Positions 35,877-45,941 of a DNA stretch of 64,000 bases are shown here, in pieces. The position numbers and the translations under genes are program-made. The notes below the pieces were generated by a model. That model ran no database searches and was not told the DNA's origin. It saw only the letters and a program-made list of their open reading frames with translations. The DNA is from Natrialba taiwanensis DSM 12281 (GTDB lineage Archaea > Halobacteriota > Halobacteria > Halobacteriales > Natrialbaceae). The DNA lies in the NCBI RefSeq assembly GCF_000337595.1, contig NZ_AOIL01000042.1, positions 74,805 to 138,804 of the forward strand, read 5' to 3'. Position 1 is the first letter of the stretch; each line of letters starts with the position of its first letter.

Positions 35877-36274
35877 AGGAGACGTGATGCGATCGTCTAC
35901 ACCTCCATATCCTGTTCCAGCATAAAACTCACTCGGTCGTGATATCGGTTATCGCTTGTGATGGACTCCCGCACTAACCAGTCGATCGCCTGTGAACTCG
36001 GCGGACCAACAAGCGACGAGTTACCCGGGATCCGGCGCGTACTCACGCTCTATACTACAGGTACGGGCGGTGAGTATGCACTACGCGGTGCGTATCAACA
36101 GTGATCGCCATAGAATTACAGATCCGACCCCGTCGCTCACGAGTTCAGTCGTGATAGAAGTGCGCTGGCTGGGATTTGAACCACGCCCAGACGTGCTCGC
36201 TTCGCTGTGCGCGACTGGTCTGATTCAAATCCAGATACGATTTCTGTCGCTCACGAATTTGTTCGCGACAAAAG
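35877..36274. other. Intergenic region carrying tRNA-derived repeats
   Basis: No coding gene. The right part (36132-36182) repeats the 3' end of the tRNA-Gly gene together with its flank; a T-loop-like string (GATTCAAATCC, about 36225) also sits here on the plus strand. See the repeat feature and findings. Confidence 0.55.
36132..36182. repeat. Partial duplicate of the tRNA-Gly 3' end and flank (possible att scar)
   Basis: An imperfect 51-base direct repeat of 36246-36296, offset by exactly 114 bases. The last 22 bases (36161-36182, TGCGCTGGCTGGGATTTGAACC) are identical to the 3' end of tRNA-Gly (acceptor strand and half of the T arm), and GTCGCTCACGA at the other end is also identical. Integrases use such tRNA 3' ends as attachment sites. 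Confidence 0.6.
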
Positions 36275-36345
36275 TGCGCTGGCTGGGATTTGAACCCAGG
36301 TTGTGACCATGGCAAGGTCACGTGATACCACTACACTACCAGCGC
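36275..36345 (-). tRNA. tRNA-Gly (GCC)
   Basis: 71 bases on the minus strand. Acceptor GCGCTGG pairs with CCAGCGC and a discriminator A; the anticodon stem TGACC/GGTCA encloses loop TTGCCAT with anticodon GCC; the T arm CTGGG-TTCAAAT-CCCAG is perfect. No CCA is encoded, as usual in haloarchaea, and no intron is seen. Confidence 0.95.
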
Positions 36346-36646
36346 CCTGCTGCACTTACACCTACTGTCGGAGGGATGTATAAGGGTTGCGAATCGTTTT
36401 GTCTTCGCTATGTCTGCCCATGTCGGAATCTGTGCCCATACTCTTGTACACCGTATTTGATGCAGCAATACTTGCTCCGTTCGGCCGTTGACAGACGAAC
36501 AAATCACTCCAAACGACTGTGTGCCCGTTCGGCACGAATTACCGGGTGTGAGGCGTTCACAGCCGGAATCGAATCCGCTATTCTTTTAAGACCTTGTCCG
36601 CAACACATCGCTACAGTCTAGTGACGCGGCGCCGAAGCGTCACGGC
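36346..36646. promoter_or_regulatory. Upstream region of the ribosomal-protein operon
   Basis: No gene in these 301 bases. An A/T box at about 36581-36589 (ttcttttaa) fits the operon promoter, with a leader of about 35 bases before the ATG at 36647. The rest shows nothing I can support. Confidence 0.5.
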
Positions 36647-37546
36647 ATGACCGTCAGCGTACTCGTGCCGTCGTCGCTCACTCGGGAGGCCGAGGACAAA
36701 CGCGAGGCTACTCGCAAACTCGGATACGTCGCCCGCGCGGCGACGGTCTTCCGTGCTGACCGCCTCGTCGTCTATCCCGACCGGGATGGCGAAACGGGGC
36801 GATTCGACGGCGGGTTCGTAAGCACCGTCTTGCGATACGCCGCAACACCGCCATACCTCCGCAACGAGGTCTGGGGGATGCGCAACGAACTGGAGTATGC
36901 GGGCGTCTTGCCGCCGCTCCGCGCCATGTCACAGACCGGCTCCGAATCTACCGGTTCGGGGTCGTTAAGACAAGGGATCGTGACCGAGGTCGGACCTGAT
37001 CAACGCGTGCGGGTCAATTGCGGCTTGCAACACCCGATCTCCCTCAACGTGCCGCCGAAAATGGCGCTCGACGAGGGCGAGCGCGTGACTATCAGGATCT
37101 CTTCGCGACGACCGGTCCGGGCAAAGCTCGTCGACGACCCCCTTCCGGGGCTCTCCGTCGAGCGGACGGACCTACAGGCAGCACTCAGCCGTGAGGACGC
37201 CGGCGTTCGAATCGCCGCCTCCCGATACGGTACCGAACTTACCGTCGGGCGGCTCGACACGCTGGCCGGACGCGTCGACCGCGACGGGATGACCGTCGCC
37301 TTCGGCGCGCCCGAGAGAGGGCTGCCGGACATCCTCGAGTTCGAATCCGAGGACGCCGTCGACACGTTGTCGTCCTGGCCGCCGCGGTCAGACGACGCTG
37401 ACGGAGTCGAACCCACATCTGGCGATGTCGATCCAGGACGAGGGTTCGACCTCTGGCTGAACACGGTTCCGTACCAGGGAAGCGATGTCGTGCGAACGGA
37501 GGAGGCTCTGTTCGCGACGCTCGCTCCCCTCTCACTCAGAGAGTGA
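36647..37546 (+). CDS. SPOUT-class RNA methyltransferase (COG2106 family)
   Basis: 299 residues. MTVSVLVPSSLTREAEDKREATRKLGYVARAATVFRADRLVVYPD is the start of the archaeal/eukaryal COG2106 (C9orf114-like) methyltransferases. The knotted SPOUT domain is interrupted by an OB-like insert (about residues 105-165, RQGIVTEVGPDQRVRVNCGLQHPI), as in the family. The C-terminal knot has VAFGAPERGLPDIL and NTVPYQGSDVVRTEEALFATLAPL. It is commonly the first gene before L3 in archaea, so the gene order supports an rRNA or ribosome-linked role. It lies 4 bases from the L3 start. Confidence 0.9.
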   Translation: MTVSVLVPSSLTREAEDKREATRKLGYVARAATVFRADRLVVYPDRDGETGRFDGGFVSTVLRYAATPPYLRNEVWGMRNELEYAGVLPPLRAMSQTGSESTGSGSLRQGIVTEVGPDQRVRVNCGLQHPISLNVPPKMALDEGERVTIRISSRRPVRAKLVDDPLPGLSVERTDLQAALSREDAGVRIAASRYGTELTVGRLDTLAGRVDRDGMTVAFGAPERGLPDILEFESEDAVDTLSSWPPRSDDADGVEPTSGDVDPGRGFDLWLNTVPYQGSDVVRTEEALFATLAPLSLRE

Positions 37547-37550
37547 TAGA

Positions 37551-38573
37551 ATGCCACAATCAAACGCACCACGCAAAGGCTCACTCGGGTTCGGCCCACG
37601 AAAGCGGGCGACCAGCGAGGTCCCACGCTTTAATTCGTGGCCGGACGACGACGGACAGCCGACGCTCCAGGGCTTCGCGGGCTACAAGGCCGGCATGACC
37701 CACGTCGTAATGGTCGACGACAAAGCGAACTCGCCGACCGAGGGAATGGAAGAGACCGTTCCCGTTACGATCGTGGAGACGCCGCCGATGCGCGCCGTCG
37801 CCCTGCGTGCGTACGAAGACACGCCGTACGGAAAGAAGCCGCTCACCGAGGTCTGGACCGACGAGTTCGTTCCTGAACTCGATCGCGTGCTGGACCTTCC
37901 CGGTGACGACTACGACACTGACGCTTCCGCGGACGAACTCCGTGGCTTCCTCGAGGAAGGACGCGTCGACGACGTTCGCGTCATCACGCACACGGTTCCG
38001 GGGGACATTCCCTCGATGCCGAAGAAGAAGCCGGACGTGATGGAGACGCGCGTCGGCGGCAGTTCCGTCGAGGACCGCGTCGACTACACCCTCGAACTGC
38101 TCGAGGACGGCGGCGGCGAACACGTCATGAACGACGTGTTCCGCGCCGGCGAGTACGTCGACGCAAGCGGCGTCACGAAAGGGAAGGGGACACAGGGTCC
38201 CGTCAAGCGATGGGGCGTCCAGAAACGCAAGGGCAAGCACGCCCGGCAGGGCTGGCGCCGCCGCATCGGGAACCTCGGTCCCTGGAATCCGTCCCGCGTC
38301 CGGTCGACGGTCCCACAGCAGGGACAGACCGGCTACCACCAGCGGACGGAACTGAACAAGCGCCTCGTCGATATCGGCGACGGCGCAGACGCGACGGTCG
38401 ACGGCGGCTTCATCAACTACGGTGAAGTCGACGGACCGCACGTGCTGATCAAGGGCTCGCTCCCCGGACCGGAAAAGCGCCTCGTGCGCTTCCGCCCGGC
38501 GATCCGACCCGGAGACCAGCCGCGCCTCGATCCAGAGGTGCGCTACGTCTCCACCGCATCTAACCAGGGATAA
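37551..38573 (+). CDS. rpl3: Ribosomal protein L3 (uL3)
   Basis: 340 residues from the ATG at 37551. Binds 23S rRNA near the peptidyl-transferase centre and starts large-subunit assembly. Family features are GYKAGMTHV (near residue 44), the tryptophan loop region GVQKRKGKHARQGWRRRIGNLGPWN (near 220-245) and the C-terminal GSLPGPEKRLVRFRPA. Slightly longer than bacterial L3, as in archaea. Confidence 0.97.
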   Translation: MPQSNAPRKGSLGFGPRKRATSEVPRFNSWPDDDGQPTLQGFAGYKAGMTHVVMVDDKANSPTEGMEETVPVTIVETPPMRAVALRAYEDTPYGKKPLTEVWTDEFVPELDRVLDLPGDDYDTDASADELRGFLEEGRVDDVRVITHTVPGDIPSMPKKKPDVMETRVGGSSVEDRVDYTLELLEDGGGEHVMNDVFRAGEYVDASGVTKGKGTQGPVKRWGVQKRKGKHARQGWRRRIGNLGPWNPSRVRSTVPQQGQTGYHQRTELNKRLVDIGDGADATVDGGFINYGEVDGPHVLIKGSLPGPEKRLVRFRPAIRPGDQPRLDPEVRYVSTASNQG

Positions 38574-38576
38574 CAC

Positions 38577-39329
38577 ATGGACGCAACAGTACGCAACCTG
38601 GACGGCTCCGACGCGGGATCGGTCGACCTCCCGGCGGTCTTCGAGACGCAGTACCGCCCGGACCTGATCGCCCGCGCCGTCAACGTCGCCCAGGCAAACC
38701 GCAAACAGGACTACGGTGCCGACGAGTTCGCCGGCATGCGGACGCCGGCCGAATCGTTCGGTAGCGGCCGCGGGATGGCCCACGTCCCCAAGCAGGACGG
38801 ACGCGGCCGCCGCGTTCCCCAGACTGTCAAGGGGCGCAAGGCCCACCCGCCGAAAGCCGAGAAGGACCAGTCCGAATCGATCAACACGAAAGCAAAGAAA
38901 CTGGCCGTCCGCAGCGCCATCGCTGCGACGACCGACGCTGAACTCGTCGCCGAGCGCGGGCACGCGTTCGATGATGACGCCGAGATTCCGGTCGTCGTCG
39001 CCGACGAGTTCGAAGACCTCCAGAAGACGAAGGAAGTCGTCGAGTTCCTCGAGGCAGCGGGCCTCGCCGAGGACATCCAGCGTGCGGACGAGGGTCGAAA
39101 CGTCCGATCGGGTCGCGGGAAGACCCGTGGGCGAAAGTACAAGACGCCGACGTCGATCCTCTTCGTTACGTCGAGCGAGACGGGGCCGTCGCGAGCGGCT
39201 CGAAACCTCGCCGGTGCCGATGTCGCGACGGCTGCGGAGGTCAACGCGGAAGATCTCGCACCCGGCGCACAGCCGGGTCGACTGACCGTTTGGACCGAAA
39301 GCGCACTCGAGGAGGTGGCAGACCGATGA
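38577..39329 (+). CDS. rpl4: Ribosomal protein L4 (uL4)
   Basis: 250 residues, archaeal/eukaryal type (L4/L1e). The central loop (FGSGRGMAHVPKQDGRGRRVP, near residue 60-80) reaches into the exit tunnel and contacts 23S rRNA. The stop overlaps the L23 start by four bases (ATGA), typical of translational coupling. Confidence 0.97.
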   Translation: MDATVRNLDGSDAGSVDLPAVFETQYRPDLIARAVNVAQANRKQDYGADEFAGMRTPAESFGSGRGMAHVPKQDGRGRRVPQTVKGRKAHPPKAEKDQSESINTKAKKLAVRSAIAATTDAELVAERGHAFDDDAEIPVVVADEFEDLQKTKEVVEFLEAAGLAEDIQRADEGRNVRSGRGKTRGRKYKTPTSILFVTSSETGPSRAARNLAGADVATAAEVNAEDLAPGAQPGRLTVWTESALEEVADR

Positions 39330-39580
39330 GCTCGGTTATCGAGCACCCGCTCGTGACGGAGAAGGCGATGAACGACATGGACTTCGAGAACAAGCTCCAG
39401 TTCGTCGTCAACCCGGACGCTGCCAAACCCGAGATTCGCGACGAGGTCGAAGAGCGCTTCGAGGTCTCGGTCACTGACATCAACACGCAGGTAACGATGA
39501 AGGGCAAGAAGAAAGCAACCGTCAAACTGTCCGAGGACAACGACGCACAGGAAGTTGCCTCGCGAATCGGGGTGTTCTGA
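39326..39580 (+). CDS. rpl23: Ribosomal protein L23 (uL23)
   Basis: 84 residues from the ATG at 39326, the start that overlaps the L4 stop. Sits at the tunnel exit and is a docking site for SRP and nascent-chain factors. EHPLVTEKAMNDMD and the KKATVKL C-terminal motif are characteristic. Confidence 0.96.
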   Translation: MSSVIEHPLVTEKAMNDMDFENKLQFVVNPDAAKPEIRDEVEERFEVSVTDINTQVTMKGKKKATVKLSEDNDAQEVASRIGVF

Positions 39581-39582
39581 GG

Positions 39583-40305
39583 ATGGGACGACGAATTCTT
39601 GGACAGCGACGTGGACGCGGGACGCCCACGTTCCGCGCCCCGTCACACCGGTACAAGGCAAAGCTCGAGCACAAGAAGGAAGAAGACGACAACGTGATCC
39701 GCGGGACGGTCGTGGATATCGAACACGACCCGGCCCGTTCGGCACCCGTTGCTGCCGTCGAGTTCGAAGACGGCGACCAGCGGCTCGTCCTCGCCCCCGA
39801 GGGTATCGGGGTCGGCGAGGAGTTGCAGGTCGGTGTCTCGGCCGAGATCAAGCCCGGAAACACGCTCCCGCTCGCGGAGATTCCGGAGGGCGTGCCGGTC
39901 TGTAACGTCGAGGCGAATCAGGGCGACGGCGGCAAGTTCGCTCGCGCCTCGGGGACCAACGCGGACCTGATCACCCACGACCGCAACGCGGCGGTTGTCC
40001 AACTCCCAAGCGGCGAGGTCAAGCGCCTCGATCCGCAGTGTCGCGCCACCATCGGCGTCGTCGCCGGTGGCGGTCGCACGGAAAAGCCGATGGTCAAGGC
40101 AGGGAACAAGTACCACAAGATGAAAGCGCGGGGCACGAAGTGGCCTCGCGTCCGCGGTGTGGCGATGAACGCCGTCGACCACCCGTTCGGTGGTGGCGGT
40201 CGCCAGCACCCCGGCAAACCGAAGTCCGTCTCGCGGGACGCCCCGCCGGGACGGAAGGTCGGTGACATTTCCTCGCGCCGCACTGGTCGAGGTGGAAACA
40301 AATGA
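39583..40305 (+). CDS. rpl2: Ribosomal protein L2 (uL2)
   Basis: 240 residues. Stabilises subunit association and the peptidyl-transferase centre. The highly conserved [12 protein letters not shown] stretch with its essential His lies near residue 195-206. The C-terminus is basic ([10 protein letters not shown]) and overlaps the S19 start by four bases. Confidence 0.97.
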   Translation: MGRRILGQRRGRGTPTFRAPSHRYKAKLEHKKEEDDNVIRGTVVDIEHDPARSAPVAAVEFEDGDQRLVLAPEGIGVGEELQVGVSAEIKPGNTLPLAEIPEGVPVCNVEANQGDGGKFARASGTNADLITHDRNAAVVQLPSGEVKRLDPQCRATIGVVAGGGRTEKPMVKAGNKYHKMKARGTKWPRVRGVAMNAVDHPFGGGGRQHPGKPKSVSRDAPPGRKVGDISSRRTGRGGNK

Positions 40306-40727
40306 GTCAGGAGTACCGAACCGGCCGTGAGGGTGAGGAGTTCACCTACCGTGGCCACACGCTCGAGGAGCTGCAGGATCTGGAGCTCGACGAGGTTGCC
40401 GAACTGCTGCCCGCACGGAAGCGGCGAAGTATCGAACGCGGACTCTCCGTCGAGAAGCAGAAGCTCCTCGAGGAAGCCCGCGGGAAAGACGAGCAGGAGA
40501 CGGCGAACGCGCCGATCCGAACGCACCTGCGCGACATGCCGGTGCTGCCGGAGTTCGTCGGACTGACCTTCGAGGTCTACAACGGACAGTCCTTCGAGCG
40601 CGTTCGCGTCGAGCCCGAGATGATCGGACACTATCTCGGCGAGTTCCAACTGACCCGAACGTCCGTCGAGCACGGACAGGCGGGGATCGGTGCGACTCGC
40701 TCGTCGAAGTTCGTCCCACTGAAGTGA
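40302..40727 (+). CDS. rps19: Ribosomal protein S19 (uS19)
   Basis: 141 residues, longer at the N-terminus than bacterial S19, as in archaea. Binds 16S rRNA in the head with S13. [20 protein letters not shown] and [10 protein letters not shown] are the family signature. Confidence 0.96.
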   Translation: MSQEYRTGREGEEFTYRGHTLEELQDLELDEVAELLPARKRRSIERGLSVEKQKLLEEARGKDEQETANAPIRTHLRDMPVLPEFVGLTFEVYNGQSFERVRVEPEMIGHYLGEFQLTRTSVEHGQAGIGATRSSKFVPLK

Positions 40728-40734
40728 TCCACGC

Positions 40735-41229
40735 ATGGGAATCAACTACTCAGTCGACGCGGATCCCGACTCCACCGCGAAAGCGATGCTTCGGGAGCGT
40801 CACATGAGCCACAAGCACAGCAAGGAGGTCGCCCGCGAGATCAAGGGCCGAACCGTCGCGAACGCCCAGGCGTATCTCCAGGACGTAATCGACGAAGAAC
40901 AGTCGGTCCCGTTTAAGTCCCACAACGCCGGTGCGGGTCACCGCTCCGACGTCGACGGCTGGGACGCCGGCAAGTACCCCGAGAAGGTTTCCGGGGAGTT
41001 CCTCGACCTGCTCGAGAACGTCACGGCGAACGCGGACCATCAGGGCTTCGACGGCGAGTCGATGGAGATCGTCCACGTCGCCGCCCACAAGGTCGGCGAA
41101 TCGGTCGGTCGCAAGCCCCGCGCGATGGGGCGTGCCTCGTCGTGGAATACGCCGCAGGTCGACGTCGAGATCGTCGTCGAAGAAGTCGACGAGGAGACAG
41201 CAACCGAGGACGCGGAGGGTGACAACTAA
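40735..41229 (+). CDS. rpl22: Ribosomal protein L22 (uL22)
   Basis: 164 residues. Contacts all domains of 23S rRNA and extends a hairpin into the exit tunnel. GRTVANAQAYLQDVI, and HKVGESVGRKPRAMGRAS near residue 121-138 (the tunnel hairpin) are visible. The stop overlaps the S3 start by one base (taATG). Confidence 0.96.
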   Translation: MGINYSVDADPDSTAKAMLRERHMSHKHSKEVAREIKGRTVANAQAYLQDVIDEEQSVPFKSHNAGAGHRSDVDGWDAGKYPEKVSGEFLDLLENVTANADHQGFDGESMEIVHVAAHKVGESVGRKPRAMGRASSWNTPQVDVEIVVEEVDEETATEDAEGDN

Positions 41230-42215
41230 TGGCTGACGAACAACAGTTCATCGAAAACGGCCTGCAGCGGTCCCAGATCGACGAGTTCTTCCAGGAAGAA
41301 CTCGGCCGCGCGGGCTACGGTGGCATGGACGTCGCCAAGACGCCGATGGGAACCCAAATCGTCCTCAAGGCCGAAAAGCCAGGGATGGTCATCGGCAAAG
41401 GCGGCGAGAACATCCGGAAGGTCACGACGGCGCTCGAAGAGCGCTTCGACCTCGATGACCCGCAGATCGACGTGCAGGAGGTCGACGAACCCGACCTGAA
41501 CGCACGCATCGTCGCGGATCGCCTCGCCAACGCCCTAGAGCGCGGGTGGTACTTCCGCAAGGCCGGTCACACGACGATCGACCGGATCATGGAAGCCGGC
41601 GCACTCGGTGCCGAGATCGTCCTCTCCGGGAAAGTCACGGGTGCACGCTCACGCGTGGAGAAGTTCAACCGTGGCTACATCAAGCACAACGGCGAACCCG
41701 CCGCCGAAATCGTCGACGAGGGCCAGGGTGTCGCCGTCATGAAGCTCGGGACGATCGGCGTCACGGTCAAGATCATCCCGCCGAACGCTGAACTTCCCGA
41801 CGACTTCGAGATCCACGAGGACGCCGATCCGGAAGAACTCGTCCCCGAGGCCGTCGAGGCCAACGAGGCCGAAGGTGTCGAGGAACTTCTCGAAGGCGAA
41901 CCCGAAGAGCCCGCGGATGCCGAGGCCGCTGACTCCGGCGTCGAAGCGGGAGCCGACGAGACGCTCGAAACCGCAGCCGACGACGACGCCGAACTCGACG
42001 AAGAGGTCGTCGAGGAAGTTATCGAAGCGGAAGTCGAAGTTGAAGACGAGTCCGAGACGGACGCTGACGCCGACGATGACACTGACACCGACGACACCGA
42101 GGACGATGATGACCTCGATGAACTCGAAGAAGACGTCGAGGCCGAAGCCGAAGAACTCGTCGAGGAGATGGAAGCCGACGCGGACGAAGACGAAGACGAG
42201 GGAGGTGACGCCTGA
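41229..42215 (+). CDS. rps3: Ribosomal protein S3 (uS3) with long acidic tail
   Basis: 328 residues. The conserved part (1-205) has the KH domain motif [13 protein letters not shown] near residue 53 and an S3 C-terminal domain. Residues 205-328 are a haloarchaeal acidic extension of mostly Glu/Asp/Ala/Val, probably disordered, which likely helps the protein stay soluble in high salt. Bacterial S3 has about 230 residues. The L29 start overlaps the stop by one base. Confidence 0.96.
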   Translation: MADEQQFIENGLQRSQIDEFFQEELGRAGYGGMDVAKTPMGTQIVLKAEKPGMVIGKGGENIRKVTTALEERFDLDDPQIDVQEVDEPDLNARIVADRLANALERGWYFRKAGHTTIDRIMEAGALGAEIVLSGKVTGARSRVEKFNRGYIKHNGEPAAEIVDEGQGVAVMKLGTIGVTVKIIPPNAELPDDFEIHEDADPEELVPEAVEANEAEGVEELLEGEPEEPADAEAADSGVEAGADETLETAADDDAELDEEVVEEVIEAEVEVEDESETDADADDDTDTDDTEDDDDLDELEEDVEAEAEELVEEMEADADEDEDEGGDA

Positions 42216-42427
42216 TGGCAATCCTCCACGTCAAAGAGATCCGCGACATGACGCCCGCCGAACGCGCGGAAGAACTCGATGAACTCGAGACGGAACTGCT
42301 GAACCAGAAGTCCGTTCTCGCCGCCGGTGGTGCCCCGGAGAATCCGGGCCGCATCGGTGAACTCAGTCGCACGATTGCGCGGATCAAGACGATCCAGCGT
42401 GAGGAAGGCGACCTGGACGAGGAATAA
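42215..42427 (+). CDS. rpl29: Ribosomal protein L29 (uL29)
   Basis: 70 residues, two long helices. Near the tunnel exit beside L23. [30 protein letters not shown] and [10 protein letters not shown] are typical. Confidence 0.95.
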   Translation: MAILHVKEIRDMTPAERAEELDELETELLNQKSVLAAGGAPENPGRIGELSRTIARIKTIQREEGDLDEE

Positions 42428-42439
42428 TCGATTACAACG

Positions 42440-42844
42440 ATGGCACTGACACCCGAGACGCTCCCACGACACGAACTCAACGGACTTCCCGTCCGCATCG
42501 TCGAGAGTGACGACGCCGAACGGGTTGGCCTCGAGGGCCGCGTCGTCATCGAGACGACCAATACGCTCTCGATCGAGGTTCGAGACGACGGGGAGTCTCG
42601 GGTCGTCATGGTGCCAAAATCGGGCTCGGTGTTCGAGTTCACGATCACAGATGACGCCGCCGACGCCGCGAAGGAGTCGGGGACCGCGTCCAAACTGGCC
42701 GACACTCAACCTGGTGGAGTCGAGCAATCGGAGACACCAGACGGCGCTGGCGAGGATGTGGCCTACGTTACGGTCGATGGATCACGACTGCTCTCACGAC
42801 CCGCCCGACGCACGGAAACGAATGGTGACTCACCATGGCAATAG
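42440..42844 (+). CDS. rnp1: RNase P protein component 1 (Rpp29/Pop4)
   Basis: 134 residues. Sm-like beta-barrel subunit of archaeal RNase P, which matures tRNA 5' ends. NGLPVRIVESDDAERVGLEGRVVIETTNTLSIEV followed by VVMVPKSGSVFEFTI is the Pop4 core; the C-terminus is extended (VAYVTVDGSRLLSRPARR). Its place between L29 and S17 is conserved in archaea. Overlaps S17 by ten bases. Confidence 0.94.
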   Translation: MALTPETLPRHELNGLPVRIVESDDAERVGLEGRVVIETTNTLSIEVRDDGESRVVMVPKSGSVFEFTITDDAADAAKESGTASKLADTQPGGVEQSETPDGAGEDVAYVTVDGSRLLSRPARRTETNGDSPWQ

Positions 42845-43284
42845 GACTAGACGTTGAAACCCCTCCGGAACCAGAAAACCCGGAGGAATACGACTACGAG
42901 AAGTGTCCGTTCTACGGCGAGCTTTCCGTTCGAGGACAGATCCTCGAGGGGACCGTCGTCTCGACGGACATGGACAAGACCGTAGTCGTCGAACGAGAGT
43001 ATGACGTAGCGGTTCCGAAATACGACCGCTCTATGAAACGTCGCTCGCGCATTCCGGCACACGTGCCGGGCGTGCTCGAGCCGCTCTCGGTCGGTGACAC
43101 GGTCAAGATCGCAGAGACCCGACCACTGTCGAAGACCAAATCGCACGTGGTCGTCGAAGTAACCGAAGAAGCGACTGCGACAGATATCGCCGAGTTGACC
43201 CGCCAGGCAGAGCCTGATCGGGAACTCTCGAGTGGCGATGTCACGCAGGGCGCAGAACCCGAGGCAACCGAGGGTGAGCAGTGA
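42835..43284 (+). CDS. rps17: Ribosomal protein S17 (uS17)
   Basis: 149 residues, OB-fold 16S rRNA-binding protein with archaeal N-terminal ([34 protein letters not shown]) and a 40-residue acidic C-terminal extension. Overlaps the Rpp29 gene. Confidence 0.95.
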   Translation: MAIGLDVETPPEPENPEEYDYEKCPFYGELSVRGQILEGTVVSTDMDKTVVVEREYDVAVPKYDRSMKRRSRIPAHVPGVLEPLSVGDTVKIAETRPLSKTKSHVVVEVTEEATATDIAELTRQAEPDRELSSGDVTQGAEPEATEGEQ

Positions 43285-43682
43285 TGGAGGCGCTCAAAGC
43301 CGACGTCACGCAAGGCCTGAAGAAGGGCTCGCTGATCACGTGTGCCGACAACTCCGGCGCACGCGAACTCAAAGTCATTAGCGTCTCGGGCTACCACGGC
43401 ACCAAGAACCGCCAGCCGAAGGCGGGTCTCGGTGACAAGGTAACCGTCTCCGTCACGAAGGGGACCCCCGAGATGCGCCGCCAGGTTCTTGAGGCCGTCA
43501 TCGTCCGCCAGCGGAAGTCGATCCGCCGACCGGACGGTACGCGGCTGAAGTTCGAGGACAATGCGGCGGTCATCATCGACGAGAACGAAGAGCCCCGCGG
43601 GACGGAGATCAAGGGACCGATCGCCCGCGAGGTCGCAGAACGCTTCGGAGCAATCGCGTCCACCGCGACGATGATCGTATAG
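43284..43682 (+). CDS. rpl14: Ribosomal protein L14 (uL14)
   Basis: 132 residues from the ATG at 43284, which overlaps the S17 stop by one base; a GTG three bases earlier is possible. Binds 23S rRNA at the subunit interface. [19 protein letters not shown] and [37 protein letters not shown] are the family signature. Confidence 0.96.
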   Translation: MEALKADVTQGLKKGSLITCADNSGARELKVISVSGYHGTKNRQPKAGLGDKVTVSVTKGTPEMRRQVLEAVIVRQRKSIRRPDGTRLKFEDNAAVIIDENEEPRGTEIKGPIAREVAERFGAIASTATMIV

Positions 43683-43686
43683 AACC

Positions 43687-44055
43687 ATGAGCAAGCAACC
43701 ACACAAACAGCGAACGCAGACCGAGCGTGCACCGCTGCACAAGCGACAGAAGCAGCTTCACGCGACGCTCTCCGAGGACCTCCGCGAGGAGTATGACACC
43801 CGTCGCACCCGCGTCAACGCGGGTGACACCGTCGAGGTCATGCGCGGTGACTACGCCGGCGACGAAGGCGACGTCATCCGTGCAATCCTCGAAGACGGCG
43901 TCATCCACGTCGAGGACGTGACGGTCGAGACGGCAGACGGCGAGGAAGTTCCGCGCCCACTTGACCCCTCGAACGTTCGTATCACTGAACTCGATCTGGA
44001 GGACGAGCGTCGCGAGGCACGCCTCGAAGGCGATACAGAAGGTGATAGTGAATGA
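43687..44055 (+). CDS. rpl24: Ribosomal protein L24 (uL24)
   Basis: 122 residues with a KOW motif near residue 42-58 ([19 protein letters not shown]). Assembly-initiator of the large subunit. [20 protein letters not shown] is the archaeal N-terminal extension. Overlaps the S4e start by four bases. Confidence 0.96.
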   Translation: MSKQPHKQRTQTERAPLHKRQKQLHATLSEDLREEYDTRRTRVNAGDTVEVMRGDYAGDEGDVIRAILEDGVIHVEDVTVETADGEEVPRPLDPSNVRITELDLEDERREARLEGDTEGDSE

Positions 44056-44798
44056 CGAAACACCAGAAGCGACTGTCAGTACCGAAGTCCTGGCCGGTCG
44101 AGCGCAAGACCGAGGTCTTCACGGTCAAGGCTGACGCGGGTCCGCATGGCGAGGAGGGTGTTCCCCTCGTCGTTCTCCTGCGGGACGTGCTCGGCTACGT
44201 GGACTCGGCGAAGGAAGCGCGGTACGCCCTGTCGGAGGACTCGATCATCGTCAACGGCGAACCGATCAACGACGAGCAGCGACCGATCGGAATCTTCGAC
44301 ATTCTCGCGTTCCCCGGTCGTGGCGAGTTCTACCGCGTCTTCCCCGACGAGGGTGGCCGTCTCGCCCTTACCGAAATCGACGAGGAGTCGGCGGATAGCC
44401 GCCTCGGCAAAATCGACGGGAAACAGCAGGTTCCGGGCGGCGACACGCAGCTGACGCTGCACGACGGGACGACCGTCCTCGTCGATGACGAGTTCAGTGC
44501 GAAGGACTCGGTCATCGTCGATAACGAAGACAAGTCGATCGTGGCCCACTTCCCCTACGAAGAGGGCGCGCTCGTGACGGCTATCCGTGGCAACCACGGT
44601 GGCAAGATCGGCGAGGTCGAATCGATCGACGTCACGCCCGGAAGCGGCTCGAACACCGTTACCGTCTCGACGGACGACGGTGCGTTCGAGACCGTCGAGG
44701 AGTACGTTGTCGTCATCGACGAGAACTTCACGGGTGAGGACTCCGACGCGGAGTCCGAGGAACGTCAGGCCGCGTCTGACGGCGGTGATGACGAATGA
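44052..44798 (+). CDS. rps4e: Ribosomal protein S4e (eS4)
   Basis: 248 residues; found in archaea and eukaryotes only. An S4-like domain ([35 protein letters not shown]) is followed by a KOW motif near residue 178-195 ([13 protein letters not shown]) and an acidic tail. Overlaps L5 by four bases. Confidence 0.95.
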   Translation: MTKHQKRLSVPKSWPVERKTEVFTVKADAGPHGEEGVPLVVLLRDVLGYVDSAKEARYALSEDSIIVNGEPINDEQRPIGIFDILAFPGRGEFYRVFPDEGGRLALTEIDEESADSRLGKIDGKQQVPGGDTQLTLHDGTTVLVDDEFSAKDSVIVDNEDKSIVAHFPYEEGALVTAIRGNHGGKIGEVESIDVTPGSGSNTVTVSTDDGAFETVEEYVVVIDENFTGEDSDAESEERQAASDGGDDE

Positions 44799-45340
44799 GC
44801 GACGCTGAGACCGGCGAGTTCCACGAGATGCGCGAACCCACCGTCGAGAAGGTCGTCGTCCACATGGGCGTCGGACAGGGTGGTCGCGAACTCGGTCGAG
44901 CGGAGGACATCATCGAGGAAGTCACCGAACAGGAGAGCGTCCGCACGCAGGCAAAGCGGACCGAACCTGACTTCGGGATTCGACAGGGCGATCCGATCGG
45001 TACGAAGGTCACCCTTCGTGGCGACGACGCCTACGAGTTCCTCGAGAAGTCGCTGCCGCTTGCGGATCTGTCGGCGACGCAGTTCGACGATACGGGCAAC
45101 TTCAGCTTCGGGGTCGAGGAGCACACCGAATTCCCGAGCCAGGAGTACGACCCGAACGTCGGTATCTACGGACTGGACGTGACCGTTAACCTGGTTCGTC
45201 CGGGCTACCGCGTGGCCAAGCGGGATAAGGCGACGCGGCCGATCCCGTCGAATCACCGACTCACCCCCGAGGACGCCATCGCGTACCTCGAGGCGAACTT
45301 CGACGTAACCGTCTCCGCGGAGGAAGAAGACGATGAGTGA
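44795..45340 (+). CDS. rpl5: Ribosomal protein L5 (uL5)
   Basis: 181 residues. Binds 5S rRNA and contacts P-site t[34 protein letters not shown] and [35 protein letters not shown] are typical. Ends in an acidic tail and overlaps S14 by eight bases. Confidence 0.96.
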   Translation: MSDAETGEFHEMREPTVEKVVVHMGVGQGGRELGRAEDIIEEVTEQESVRTQAKRTEPDFGIRQGDPIGTKVTLRGDDAYEFLEKSLPLADLSATQFDDTGNFSFGVEEHTEFPSQEYDPNVGIYGLDVTVNLVRPGYRVAKRDKATRPIPSNHRLTPEDAIAYLEANFDVTVSAEEEDDE

Positions 45341-45545
45341 AAGCGAACAGGAACCGGAACCAGAACCGGACGAAGACGTCGCAAGCGAGCGCACAGGCGA
45401 GCACGCGGCAAAGCGAACTGGCCAGATCGAAGAGTGCCAGCGCTGTGGCCGCAAGCAGGGGTTAGTCGGCAAGTACGACATCAACCTCTGCCGGCAGTGC
45501 TTCCGTGAGATCGCCCGCGACATGGGATTCAAGAAGTATCGATAA
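45333..45545 (+). CDS. rps14: Ribosomal protein S14 (uS14), zinc-binding
   Basis: 70 residues. The zinc-ribbon cysteines Cys35, Cys38, Cys53 and Cys56 are all present (CQRCGRKQ ... CRQC). An acidic haloarchaeal N-terminal extension (first 30 residues) is not in bacterial homologues. Overlaps L5; S8 starts one base after its stop. Confidence 0.95.
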   Translation: MSESEQEPEPEPDEDVASERTGEHAAKRTGQIEECQRCGRKQGLVGKYDINLCRQCFREIARDMGFKKYR

Positions 45546-45546
45546 T

Positions 45547-45939
45547 ATGACTGGAAACGATCCACTCAGCAACGCGCTCTCGGGGCTCGACAACGCCGAG
45601 AGCGTGGGGCATCTCACCCACGAGGTAACACCCGCCTCGAACGAAATCGGCAGCGTACTCGAGGTCTTCTACGACCGCGGGTACATCGACGGCTTCGAGT
45701 TCGTCGACGACGGCAAGGCCGGTCAGTTCGAGGTCGAATTGAAAGGAGCGATCAACGAGTGTGGCCCCGTCAAGCCCCGCTACAGCGTCGGTTCCGAGGA
45801 CTTCGAGAAGTGGGAGAAGCGATTCCTCCCGGCTCGAGACTTCGGTGCGCTGGTCGTCACGACGAGTGACGGCATCATGAGCCATTACGAGGCTCGTGAG
45901 AAGGGGATCGGTGGCCAGGTGATCGCATACGTCTACTAA
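45547..45939 (+). CDS. rps8: Ribosomal protein S8 (uS8)
   Basis: 130 residues from the ATG at 45547. Binds 16S rRNA helix 21. [34 protein letters not shown] and [24 protein letters not shown] are family signatures. Confidence 0.96.
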   Translation: MTGNDPLSNALSGLDNAESVGHLTHEVTPASNEIGSVLEVFYDRGYIDGFEFVDDGKAGQFEVELKGAINECGPVKPRYSVGSEDFEKWEKRFLPARDFGALVVTTSDGIMSHYEAREKGIGGQVIAYVY

Positions 45940-45941
45940 CC

